Positions 13,301 through 25,300 of a DNA stretch of 64,000 nucleotides are shown piece by piece; the first letter of the stretch is position 1, and every line of letters begins with the position of its first letter. The notes beneath the pieces are model-generated. The model had not been told where the DNA came from. It did no database searches and was given only the letters and a program-made list of their open reading frames with translations. Position numbers and translations under genes: made by a program. Where the stretch lies: NCBI GenBank assembly GCA_008694505.1, contig VZDJ01000116.1, forward strand, positions 25,449,666 to 25,513,665, given 5' to 3'. This DNA is from Cyanoderma ruficeps (lineage: Eukaryota > Chordata > Aves > Passeriformes > Timaliidae).

Positions 13301-16300
13301 GAGTGTAGTGCTGTGGCATTGCTGGTCATCTGCATTTGGCTTTGTGGAAAATTTCCCCATGCAATTTCCATAAAAAACTGAGAGAGCACGGGATTGAGTG
13401 GTTACTGTGAACGCAGGTGTTGAAAGAGGAAGAGTTTTTTTAACAGTATGGGTGTCTCTAGGACTGACTTGTTCTTTTATTTTTGCTGGCTGCTATTGCT
13501 ATATTCTGAGAAAATCCTTATTTTTGTTCTGATGAAGCAAAAATAAAAAACTTTCTTTTTTAGCTTTAAAAAAATCACATCCTATAACACATTTTTATGA
13601 TCTGTAATATCCTCAGGCAAAGGTTTTATGGAGGCAGGATGAGTGCTGCTGAAGTGCAGCATCTGGGGCAGCAGCCCAAGGAGAAAATAGCTCATGTGGC
13701 TGTCATAATCAAAGTTATATTACTGTAAATGTTCCTCTGGAAATCCAACTTTTTTTTTTCTGATGGGAAATAAAATTCATTGGCTTCTGGTTTGCAACAG
13801 GGAGCTGCGGTGTGGACTGCAAAATTAAATCAGTTTTAATCTAAAATATGTGTATGTGCAGGATCCAAGTGCCAGTGAAATCGAGGCAAAGATCTCCACA
13901 GGCTTGAGATGAGGTTCTTTGGAAAGTCTAGGGACTTGGCATGCAAGCACAAATAGAAAAGATGATTAACTCTTGTCTAGTATGACAGGCCCTTCATGTT
14001 CTCCAATTTTATTAGAAAAATTTGTTAATCACGGGAGCAAACGTAAGGGGAAAACATTGAAATACTTAATCAAAACATCCAAATCCTTTTGAAAGAGAAA
14101 CAAAGTCATCCAATTGTAGTTTTAGCCAGAGGGCAATTCTTTAGCCTGAAAGTGAGGTGTTTAATTACTACATAAATATACATATATATATATATACAGG
14201 TGTGTGTGTGTAGATATGTCTGTGTATCTTGTGTATTGGTCTATACAAAGCATAGGTAACTTGACATACACTTGACATAAAGAGCATGAGAGTTTAACCT
14301 GGTAAATTCCAAAACTCAAAAGTTGCAAACCCACAGTTCTTCTTTCTCTACTTTTTTCCCATTTGTTGACTTATGCCTGTGCAAATGGCATGATAGGAAA
14401 TCTGGCTTCGTGTAGGGAAATAAGAACAAAGTAAATCATGGTTATTACAGTTCTCTGAGGTCTGTCCTTAGTCTGGCTAACAAAAAAATAATATGCTGAA
14501 AAAAAGATCATTCAGTTTTCAGTCCAGTAAAGGTTTAAGTCTGTAAATCAAATGCTGTAATTCTGCAATTTATTGCTTGGTACTCAGGTTATTATTGTTC
14601 TGTTTGTTCATTCTGTTTTGTAGCTGTTTCCTTGGCCCTAGCCCTGAATGGTGTCTGCACAAATACTATTAAATTAATAGTGGGAAGGTAAGTGCTGTCA
14701 TGCCATAAATGCTGGGTTTAACTGTTGAGAGAAATGGAGATGGATTGAGAGCTACAACAAATCCCAGTAAACAGGGAGCTGCTGTTGCAGAGCATGTGGA
14801 GTCAGAGGGGGCCCCTGTGGAGTCGTCCTTGGCCTGGTGCAGGTGTTGTACAGCTCCATTATGTGACAGCCTGCTGTGGCAGCAACCCGTGCCCCTGTGC
14901 TCTGCTGCCAGACCCAGACAAGGGAGGGGTTGGAGAGGAAAGTGAGAGGGATGGTGGGAGCTGAAATCGGTTCATTAATTTGGCAGCACGGGGCGGGAAG
15001 AGCCACAGCATGTGGGAATTTGGATGCCACTGCCTTTTGTCTGATTAAACAGGAATCAGTTGAATCTCTGTAACCCAGCACCTGCATTTTGTGAAGCATG
15101 TTCTGTGTCCAGGTGACACCAACATCCACGGCAAAACAAACCTGGGAGATAAGCAGTGAATAGATTCCTAGGTAGAACGTTTCTTTAGGGAAGGATTATT
15201 TTGAATGAAGGACATAGAAAAACCTACCAAAAAAACTCTCTGGAAAATATGTTTTTAGGTGCTTTTTCTCTCTTTATCAAAATTTTGAATAATTTCAGCT
15301 GAAAGAGACACATTTGACTTAAATTCATACACTATTTGACAGAGTCCAGTGGTGCTTTTGTTGTTCGGATGTTTTGCAGCATTGAGGAAGCAATATTTGT
15401 GTTTGGTTTCTGATGAACCCTCTCTGCTGCAGAACTGATGCCCTGACAGTAATGGCACTTGGCACTTTAATTTGATGGGTCCTTTTAAAATAATTAAGAA
15501 TACACCCTCTTCTTTAGACAGGAATTGGCTCATTTTTCCTGCACTCCAAGCCAAGTATTTTGGTGTCAGCTTGTCTCTGAATCTGTGATCATTCACTTTT
15601 CTGCTCCACGTGGTTTGTTAGCTCAGGATCAGTATGACACCAGTCAAACCTACAGGCCCAGCTCAGAGCAGGGTCAGGAGAAACTCAGAGATTTGCTCAG
15701 TGCACTGAGACAGCATCAAGGCTGGTTTAGATTTTGGGGGCTGTTTTTAGGATGTTCTGAGCTGGGTGTTTTGGCACGGCCTGTGAAAACTTGGGACTCA
15801 TTACACTTTGCTCTGTGCAAAACTGCTCACTCTAGGCAAGAGTAACGTGCATGTGTGTAAATAAGCAGTAAATGTAATAATCACTCTGAGGTTTATTTGT
15901 TACTACAGCGTTTGTATTTTTAACATCCATGGTGTTTCTTGTAGACCGCGTCCCGATTTCTTTTACCGCTGCTTTCCAGATGGAGTAATGAACTCTGAAA
16001 TGCACTGCACAGGTGATCCAGACCTGGTCTCTGAAGGCAGGAAAAGCTTTCCAAGCATCCACTCTTCCTGTAAGTTCACTTATATGTTGCCCTGAAATTT
16101 CTGCTTTCTGTCTTCGTGCTGCAAATTCTCACGCAGCTTCATGCAAACAATGTGTATTTTTAGAATGTTTACATACTTCTCCTCTGAGAGAAGAAATGAT
16201 TGGTGGTGATGTCCACCATCCAGGTTAGAGAGGTGGCGACCTAAGTAGCCAATCTCTTGACCTTTGTACAAATGTATATAAATGGAGTCAGATTTTTGAA

Positions 16301-19300
16301 TTAAAGAGTTTGTTCCCTTGAACTGCTGCTGGTGGCCTCATCTTTCTGTCCCTGAAGTTGGGACACTCCCAGCCTCAGCGATCAACACTTAAACATGGTG
16401 CTTCTTTTGTAAAACGCTTTCCTTTCTGTGGTTTGGGGTTGCTCTTTTTCTTCTGGATCGTGAAGGTGATTTTTTGCTGGAGGAGGCTGAATTTCTGACT
16501 TTCAGAAAGTCAGAAATTTCCTTCTGAAAATGAAATGGTGACCCTGTGGCCTTTCCTTATCTTGGGAGCCACCTGAGGTGATTCAGAGTCATACCAGGAC
16601 TGTCAGCAGAGTGAAACATATTCAAAGTTACGAAACACTGTGATTCTGAGGGGAATCTGCTCCCCAGTGCAGATCTTTGTCTAAATAGTAAACATTTATT
16701 TTGTTATATTCCAGTGAAGTATGAAGGAGGACAATACAGTCACTCTTCTTTTGGCTTTGAGCTGGTCCTCAATCTGGGTCTCATGGTTTGATTAGATACT
16801 CCCAGTTTGGGCTGAATCCTAATAGATGTTTAAGTGGCTTTTTGAGAATTCATCTGTCTGATTTAATTAGTTTTACTAACTTAGGTGTTTGTAAAGGTTC
16901 CTTACTCTGTCTTGAGAAGATGATTTCTAGTGTGTTTTGTGTCTGATAAAACTTCTTTTCATCTGCAAAATAACTGGATTACTGTAAGATTCTTTGGGGT
17001 TTTTTGGTCTGTAATATTTGTTGCTTTCAGCTGTTCTAAGAACCACCAATTGAGAACCAGTAAATCATATCTATGGGATTTTTTTGAAAGTGATAACTTC
17101 AAATTGCCTAATTTTGCAGAAGTATATATGGCAAACAAGTTGGGTGATGAGATGAATGCAATTGTGAGCTGATTTTGCTCTTCTTTTGTTTTTTGAGCCA
17201 CAGAAATAAATAAGAGAGTAGTAGATGTTTGTGGATATGTTATGCTTTAGTTCCAAGCCAGTGGGGCAGCCACAGGAGTCCTGGGGTTTTCCTTTTACCT
17301 GGCACTGGTTGTAGAAGTGCTGAGTTATGGTGCTGCAGCTCACACCAAATTTATTGGAGCAGAATGATGTCCCAAAGTATTTAGATCAAAATTATGAGAG
17401 CAGCTTTCTCCATCGCTGACATAAAATTAGCACGTGGCTGAGTTGACTCTATTTCCCACCACAAAGCCTTTCATCAAAATGTGATAAGAATGAAGAGATA
17501 TTATATATTCAGCAATTTTTATCACTTGGTAAGTGTGTGTTAGAGTGAGGCAATTCTGCAGCTGCTTGAACTACTTAGCTGTTTGAAGCCTGATGTTATA
17601 ATATCCAAGTCTCTGACAAGCCTTAAAAATCCATACATGTTTTAGTCTCATCATGGAGAAGGAAAGCATTTAATTTGACAATCATACAATGCTAACCTTT
17701 CTTCTCTGCAGCAAAATTATTTTGATAACCAAAATTGTCAGTTTTATCAAGAATAGTTTATAGTTGTGATCATTAATTTAGTTTCTTGCTATTATTTCAT
17801 TAGCAGTAGTATGAAGAGTGGAAATCAAAAGAGTATTATGAGAAGCACATCATTATACTGCTTTCCACACCTATAAAATGATGAGGATGTTCGGGATATA
17901 ATAATTCATATTTGCAAATTGTGGTATAATTTTCCATTTTTTTTAGCTCAGTTTTAAAAACTGTCCTTCTTCTCTTCTTAACGTGTAGGTATTTATGAAC
18001 TTTCCTTCAATAAACTCAGTCCAGAGTTTTTTCTTGGCACCTTTCTCCCTTCCTTCAGCACAAGATTGTTAGGAAGTAAAGTGCAGGAGTTCCAGTCTTC
18101 AGATTTTTGTCATCCCTTTACTGTGTGTTGTGAAATTCATGAAACAGCACCAAAAAAGGGGCTTTTTTCTGTTTCTGTTACTGTTTGGGGGATTATTTTT
18201 TCTGTTTTCACGACTGCAGAAATGTAAGTGGTGAGGATGAGAGTTGACATAAACTGTAGTGCCTCTCTTGGTATGATGGTTACAAGTAGCCCACTACAGT
18301 TTGGTATTTCCTACTGCACTTGAACCCGAGAGGAAAATAAATCACAAGTAAAAGCTGCCAGGCAGCTCATAAAGGGGGGTTAGAAGCTGCAGTCAAGAGC
18401 CATTCTCATCTTCAAAACAGTTTTTCTTGAGGTATTTCTAGGATAGGCTGTCAATCACGAGCTTTGTTACACCAGAATCTAAAACCTCACCCATGCAAGA
18501 CGAGGCCTTTAACAAGAAAATCTCTGGTGCTGTAAATGGGGAGCTGGAAGAGCATAAAATGCAGGGATGTGTATCAAGAGTGACAGCACTGGCACAGATG
18601 GCCTGGCCTGACCTTGCTTACTCCATAAAAATGTTGTGAACAACCTGTTACCACTCTCAGAGCCGACTTGTGCCCTGAAGGAAAGTTTTCCTTTCTTGGA
18701 GCACAGATTATTTTCTTGGTTTCACCTGGGCCAAGGAGTGCATGTGATGCAAAGAAGAAAAATGTGTGGAGCACAGACTGTTTCATAAAGCCAAAGAGTG
18801 ACTTGTATGTTCCACTGGATCAAAGAAATCTCCGGGTCTTTTGGATTGTTTGGAGCCCATTTTTCTGCTTTTCCGGTGTGCTGCCAATCTTGTGTGAGGG
18901 AATGGACCTTTGTCTGTAGGGAGCCCAGACTCCTGCCTGTGTTCCTGAGTGGCACAAATGTTGCTATTCTGACACCCAAAATAACTCCTAATTTGTTGAT
19001 TCCGTATTTAGTATCTCCATGGTTTTATAATCCATTGGCAGTTCTCTCCTAATTTAAAGTTAGCACCATACAGCCTCTCTGTGCCCACCCTTCATCAAAA
19101 CAGTGATGTTTTTGAAGGTCATAAATGCAGCATTTTTTCCTGCCTGTGTCCTTCCTGTGAGCCTCCTGAAGAGTTTTCCTGCAGAAAACCTTTGGGTAGC
19201 CTGCCTTGGAGAGGCCTCATGGCATCCCCACCTCTCCAGGTGTATTTTTCCCTCCTTGCAACGAGGTGGAAACAGCAGCAGCGAGCTCAAAAATCAACAA

Positions 19301-22300
19301 AGCCAACATACAGACAGAATGGTTGGGTGCATTCAGTGAAACAAACAGGACAAGTTGTGCAGAGATCAGCAGAAACTTTTAATTGATAATGATTAACCTG
19401 CATACCAGCTGATGGAAAATGGGATGTATGGATAAAGAGAATTTTAACTGAATGCAACACGTGCAAGAGGAAAATTAAAGTGAACGAACACAGAACGTTT
19501 AATTGGACAAGGCACGTGCACAACTGGCACCTGAAAAGATCACTGAATTTGCAGGCATGCATTATACTAATGGGATGGATAGGCAGCTTTTCATAATTGA
19601 TTTTCTTCCTTTACATCTCATGTCTGATGCCATTTTGACATTTTTGTCAGACTGGCAAAATCTCCCCACAAACAAAATAGGAACTCGTGGGTTCTGGAGT
19701 GTTATTTATCTAAAAATCAATGTGCATGGGAAATAAATGCTTGTAATTCCAGGTTTTTATCCAGTGGAGCAATCCCAGGTAGGCCTGACATGCAGTAATT
19801 AAAAATAGAAAAGAAATCAGTAGGGTTCAATTAATTAACTGTTCTTTGTTACTTTGAGTAGCTTTATGCATTTTCCAAATCAAAGAAGATTTCACAATGT
19901 GCCACTCTTTATCCAGGCTACAAGAGCTGAGCATTTGATGGGCTGGTATTTGTGTGGACAGGGAGGTCGGGGTTTATTTTGGTGACAGAATTTGGAATTT
20001 GTATTATTGCCATGGGGTCATGAGGGAGAATGTCAGCTTTCTAGATCCTGTGTTAGTCTTAAATTGCAATTAGCTATAAGTGGTTTTAATTGCTATAATC
20101 GGGTCAATATCTTTGTTTGGAGAATATATCTTAAGTTTTTTCAGGGAACACGTTCAGCCTAGAAGCCACCAGGGCTTTTTCATGCACAAGGAAGGCTGAT
20201 TCTGCTTGCAAGCAGAGGACCATATGTCAAGAACATGTTTAATTAAGGTGACAGTAATCCTGAGCGTGTTTTCCATATGAGAGCTCACATTCCTGAAAGC
20301 AAGTAGGGTTCGTGAGTCGCAGCTTAAAATTGTTGCAATGCCCTGGGACCACTAAAGAGTTCTCAGAGGAGAGCAGAAGAATACGAGCAGTAAATTACCT
20401 GTGATGTTGCCACATCACCAGTCAGGTGGCTGGAAGGAGGGGGGGAAATAACAGGGCAAATTCTCTTTTCACTTTATGCCCTGGCAATGGCACAAATATG
20501 AACTGGTTCTACCAAGTTCTATGAATTGGGTTTTTGTCCACGTCTTTTTCCAGTTGCTGTCTGAAATGAATTCTGGCTTAAAGTATGAATCCAGATCACC
20601 TTTCCAAGTTGGTGATACGAAGTTTTGGATACAGAGCTCAAAGGAATAAAGGATGAATAATCAAAGGAGTAAAGACATGATCCATTGCATTCTAACTGAG
20701 TCTTTGACCCAGATTTCACCTGTATAAATGAAGACAGGCCACCAACAGCAAACAAAAGTGCTGCAAAAGTAGTGTGTATGTTAAAATAGATAATAAATGA
20801 GTCTTGACTTATTGTCAAAACCAGGACAACTTCATGATTACATCTTCAGTGTTTATCAGAACAGTAAGTAGCAAATCAGCATCACTTCAAATATTGTTCA
20901 GCAAAATGGGCTGTTTGGCTTAAAAGAAAGAATTAAATCCTAGACAGGGAGATGTCCCATATGCTGCTGTGATTGTAGTAATGGAGTCCTTGTACAAGCA
21001 AATATGGGCAAATAATAGTAACACAACACAATTTATTTAGAAGCACCAAAAATCCTCTGTGAATTTAATGCCAGATTCTTGACCCTGTTTGCTTTCTTAG
21101 AGGAAGTGATTAATTCTTCATGCTATAACTCCCTTTAGGCTCTTATTCTGCTCAAAACATTTGCAAGCAGATTGCAGTTGCCAGTTTTGGCTGCAGCTTT
21201 ATTTAGTGACTATTTTTAAATGTGTTATTTCTGAATTGGCCAGAACTATGGAAGCCGTGTTTTTTCAGCTAAGGAATTAGATTAGAGGAAGTTGCATGAA
21301 ACTGGTTTTGGTACCTTTTTATTGAAGCAAAAACAGTGAGAGGTTAATTTAACTTCCTTGGAGCTTGTACTGCTGAGTGTTGGTGGTGAGGGGGAGATTG
21401 AGCCCATGTTGGCCATCAATACTCACACAGACATCTTGAAACTGGTGTTTCTGCTGTGAATAAAATGAGTAATCACTTGCTAGTCTGGTTTATACCAACT
21501 TACAGTTGGATTCACAAAATTTTGAGGATAAAGGTGCCTCTGGAAATTGTCAGTTCCAGCCACAACCGAAAGCAGAGTCAGGGCGAGAAGGTTCTAGAGG
21601 AAAATTCCCAGTTGAGTTTTGATTTGATGTGAAGATTCCAAAATCTATCTTGCAGAGAAACCTGGTCCAGTGCCTGACCACTCTTTCATTGAAAACATTG
21701 TTTCTTAAATTTAAATGCAATTCCTGTGCTTCAGTTGGTGCCAGTTGTCTCTTCACATCCTACTGGCCACCACCCAGCAGAGCTGGGATGTTCCTCCCCC
21801 AGCCCAGGAACTGGAATTTCAGGAGATTCCTGCTGGCCATTGATCCCTGAGAGAAAAATCCCATCAACTGACTGAAAGCCAAACTCGCTAAAAATTAATC
21901 ATTTTAATGTAGTGGCTGCAGAGATAATTGAACTTACAATTTCACGTTGGATTGAATGGATTTATGGGAATAAAATCAATTAAAAATTAACATATCCTGT
22001 ATAAAATTGCCGTATCAGCAGCAAAATAAATGAAATACTCATGTGATTTTTACTTTTGTACCTGCAATTTAGTTACTTAAATTAGTTTGAAAAGTTGACT
22101 TTTGGCTAAATCGTGTCATTAATTTTTTTTTTTAATAAAAATCTTTAATGAGTCTAGAGATTCCTTTTTGCAAGGAAAAATGGAGTTTTGAAGGAATGAT
22201 TTTGTGGTGGCATGTCAATTTTATATATACAGAATGGATGTTAACATAAAAATGTGCAAGAGCTCTCATTTCTTGTGTGGGTGTTCTTGTTTTTCTTCTT

Positions 22301-25300
22301 TTTATTATATTGCTGAAAGAGGTTTGTGGAGATTACTGTGGAATATCGCTGAAGAAATCAGAGAATTCAATCAGAGAATTCAATCAGAAATCTGAAATGA
22401 AGAATGCAGTCGGAGGCTGTGGGGACAATAACAGTGACTTCTCATATGTTTTTTAATTACCTTCTCGATGAATGAAAGTGTCTTGATATGCTTGAGAAAG
22501 TAATGGCCCTTTAAAAGTGAAAAAGAAAATTATTTTCTTTGTCTTTCGAGCTATAGTTTACACTTACAGACAAAATGGAAAGTTAACAAAGTGAGCTGCA
22601 GGTGTAAGCAAATCTCTGGTCTCAGCTCCACTAAACCAGTTTTCCCAGTAGCTGCTGCTCTTTCTTGCTTATTGTATCTGTTCAGTTTGCTTTCATCTGT
22701 GCAGGGAAGGAGCTTAATCACTTGTCAATCTAATTCTTCCTTTCTTTTTGCCTAACTTTAGCTGTTTAGGCAAAATTTAAGCTAAGGTTGAGGGAAATGC
22801 TTGGCTTCACAGGCTGCAAGGCTTTGTTGCGATGCCGCAGATTTCAGCTGCATCTAAAGTAAAGACCATTGTTCTTCTGCCTGACCTTTTTAGTTAAAAG
22901 GGCTCTGAGTCACACCAGAGATCTAAAGATCAATTTCCATCTGTGAACTGTAGTGACAGCTCTTCTCTGGAGTGAAATGGGTCAGAAAGCACAAGTTTGA
23001 GCTGAAAATGGAAGGCTGTGAACTCAGAGGAGGCTGGCACATCACTCTCTGACCATCTTTAAGGAAGAAATCTCATTACAGTGCTGGTGAATATTGAGAT
23101 TTCTTGAAACTGCCATTGCAGCACATGGTGTGGTCTTCCAGCCCATGGCAAGAATAAATCAGAATATGTAGGAGAGGGTTCTGTCTATGTCAGAGCTACT
23201 TGGAAGTAAACCCAAATATTCTGTGTCCATGAGGACTTAAAACTCCTCACAGGGCACTCATCTTTCTAAGTTGGGGGGTGTGTTTTGCACCCTAAAAGAA
23301 ATAGTTCTGATCAGTCTCCAACTCCTCCTTGCACACTCAAATCCCCTTTGAGCAGCAAAAAGGGTAGACCTGACTCACATAAGATCATGTTCTTCTAATG
23401 CAAATAACTCTGAATCAATCCAGAATGGCTTCATTAAAATCAGGAGTACCAACTACAGTTCTGCTATAAGCAAAAGAAAAATAACTCAATAAAACCCTCG
23501 AAATTGAATGATAAACTTAAAATGCCAGGCACCTTCCTTTAGAGGTGGCTGACTGATTTATCAAACGGCAGAAATCTCAGTCATAACATTTTCTGAAAAC
23601 ATTAATTTAGGTCTCTTGAAAGCAAGGGGATATTAAAAGGCTCTTGAGATAAAAGCTATGAGATAAATGCAGGAAATCAAGGATATTATTTATGCCAGAA
23701 AGAAAAAAAAAGCACCTGCAAAAGCCTCATTTGGATTTTGCTAATGCTGTCAGTTCTACATAGAAAACAGGAGCTATTGCAGGTAATTTCTCCCCCTTCC
23801 TTCTGCAGAAGACTGAGCAAATAATGACATCAGTGTTTTCTCAAACAAAACCTACATGACAAATATTTATGCAAAATATTTTTAAAACTAATACTGCTTT
23901 GTTGGAAACGACTGATTTTTCTGGTGTTTTTCTCTTGAGACTTTCAGTTTTCCTTTGTTTCAACCTGAACTAAGACAGTGAGTTTAGAAGTCTCTCAGTC
24001 TGGTTCCTACATTTTATATAACCAACTAAGAACTTTTGGAGAGTGGTTGTGTTGAGGGTTTCTAATCATGCTAGAAGGCAATACAATTTGGATTTGTGGA
24101 TGAAATAGCATGGGAAATATTAAAATCTCTTGAAGGGGAGGTGGGGGGAAGAAAGAAATCTCGGAATGATTTTACTGAGGGAATGAATCAGAAAATAGAA
24201 ATCAGACTGATTGACCCGATGTTTATGCTATCATAGCATTCCCACAGACACTTGGGATTAAATATGATTTAGTATGACTGCTAAGTCTTATTTAAAAATA
24301 TTTCAATATCACTAAAGATTTAAAACATCACTTGCCCAGTCACGCAAGAAGTTCTCTACCATACGAGAAGCTATTTTATTCTTCATTTTATTGGCCTGTC
24401 TTTTCTGGTCTCTTCACCGTGGGATCCAGTGACGGGACACATGGGAATGGTTCAAAGCTGTGCCAGGGGAGGTTCAGACTCCATATTAGAATAAATGTCT
24501 TTATCACAAGGGTGGTCAAACACTGGAAGATGCTTCCCAGAGAGCTGGGCTGTGTTTCCCAAGCCTGTCTCTGTTTAAGAGGCATTTGGACATTTCTTTT
24601 AATAACATGCTTTAACTTTTGGTCAGCCCTGCAGTGGTCAGGCAGTAGGAATAGATGATAATTGTTGCTCCCTTCCAAATGAAATATTCTGTTCTTTTCT
24701 GTTCTGTTCTCCATGTTCCCTGCTCTGTTTACCTTCATCACCTGCTTGAAATCAGTGAGTTTGTGTGGGTGAGCACAGGGAAGGTCCTGTCTAAACAAAT
24801 TGACCTGCTAGTTGATGTAGATATCAAAAAACTCAATAGGAAATGTTTAAAAGATACTTATGCTGTCAAACCATAGGATATGATCCCAATTTCTGGTATT
24901 GTTTAGTATGGCAAGGAGGCTGGAATCTCAATGAGAAATATCACTGTATGCAGAGAATGCCTCTTGCAGCAGGGCAGGTGATGGGTAAAAGTTAAATATG
25001 AGGAGCAGGAGAATAGTTTGGATATGAATATCCATGGATCATGGCCTTGATTCTGTGTATTGTTCTACAGTATTCCTTGGAAATGTGAATTTTCCTCTAA
25101 CAGTTGTAGTCCTGATGAGTGGTTCACAGACCAATTCTGCATTTATCTGGACATATCCCATTCCCCCCAGCTGAACTCTGAAAGCATTCCCAGGATTACT
25201 CCTAAATCAGGTTTCTGTCTAGTCCCCTCCTCAGTTTTGGCAGAAGAAGAGAGAAATCTTTTGGGGTTTTTGTTCCTCTGAACCAGTTATAAATTCTGTG

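Larger units (their letters stand above)
11008..14623. other. PLPP4 intron 3, with an antisense LTR
   Basis: Apart from the LTR at 12600-12943 and the AT/TG microsatellite at about 14176-14211, nothing is recognised. No open frame with family similarity is seen. Confidence 0.75.

Noticed and set aside
24332..24798. Open frames of 108 and 136 codons
   Set aside because: They overlap a CR1 3' untranslated fragment and are not CR1 reverse transcriptase.
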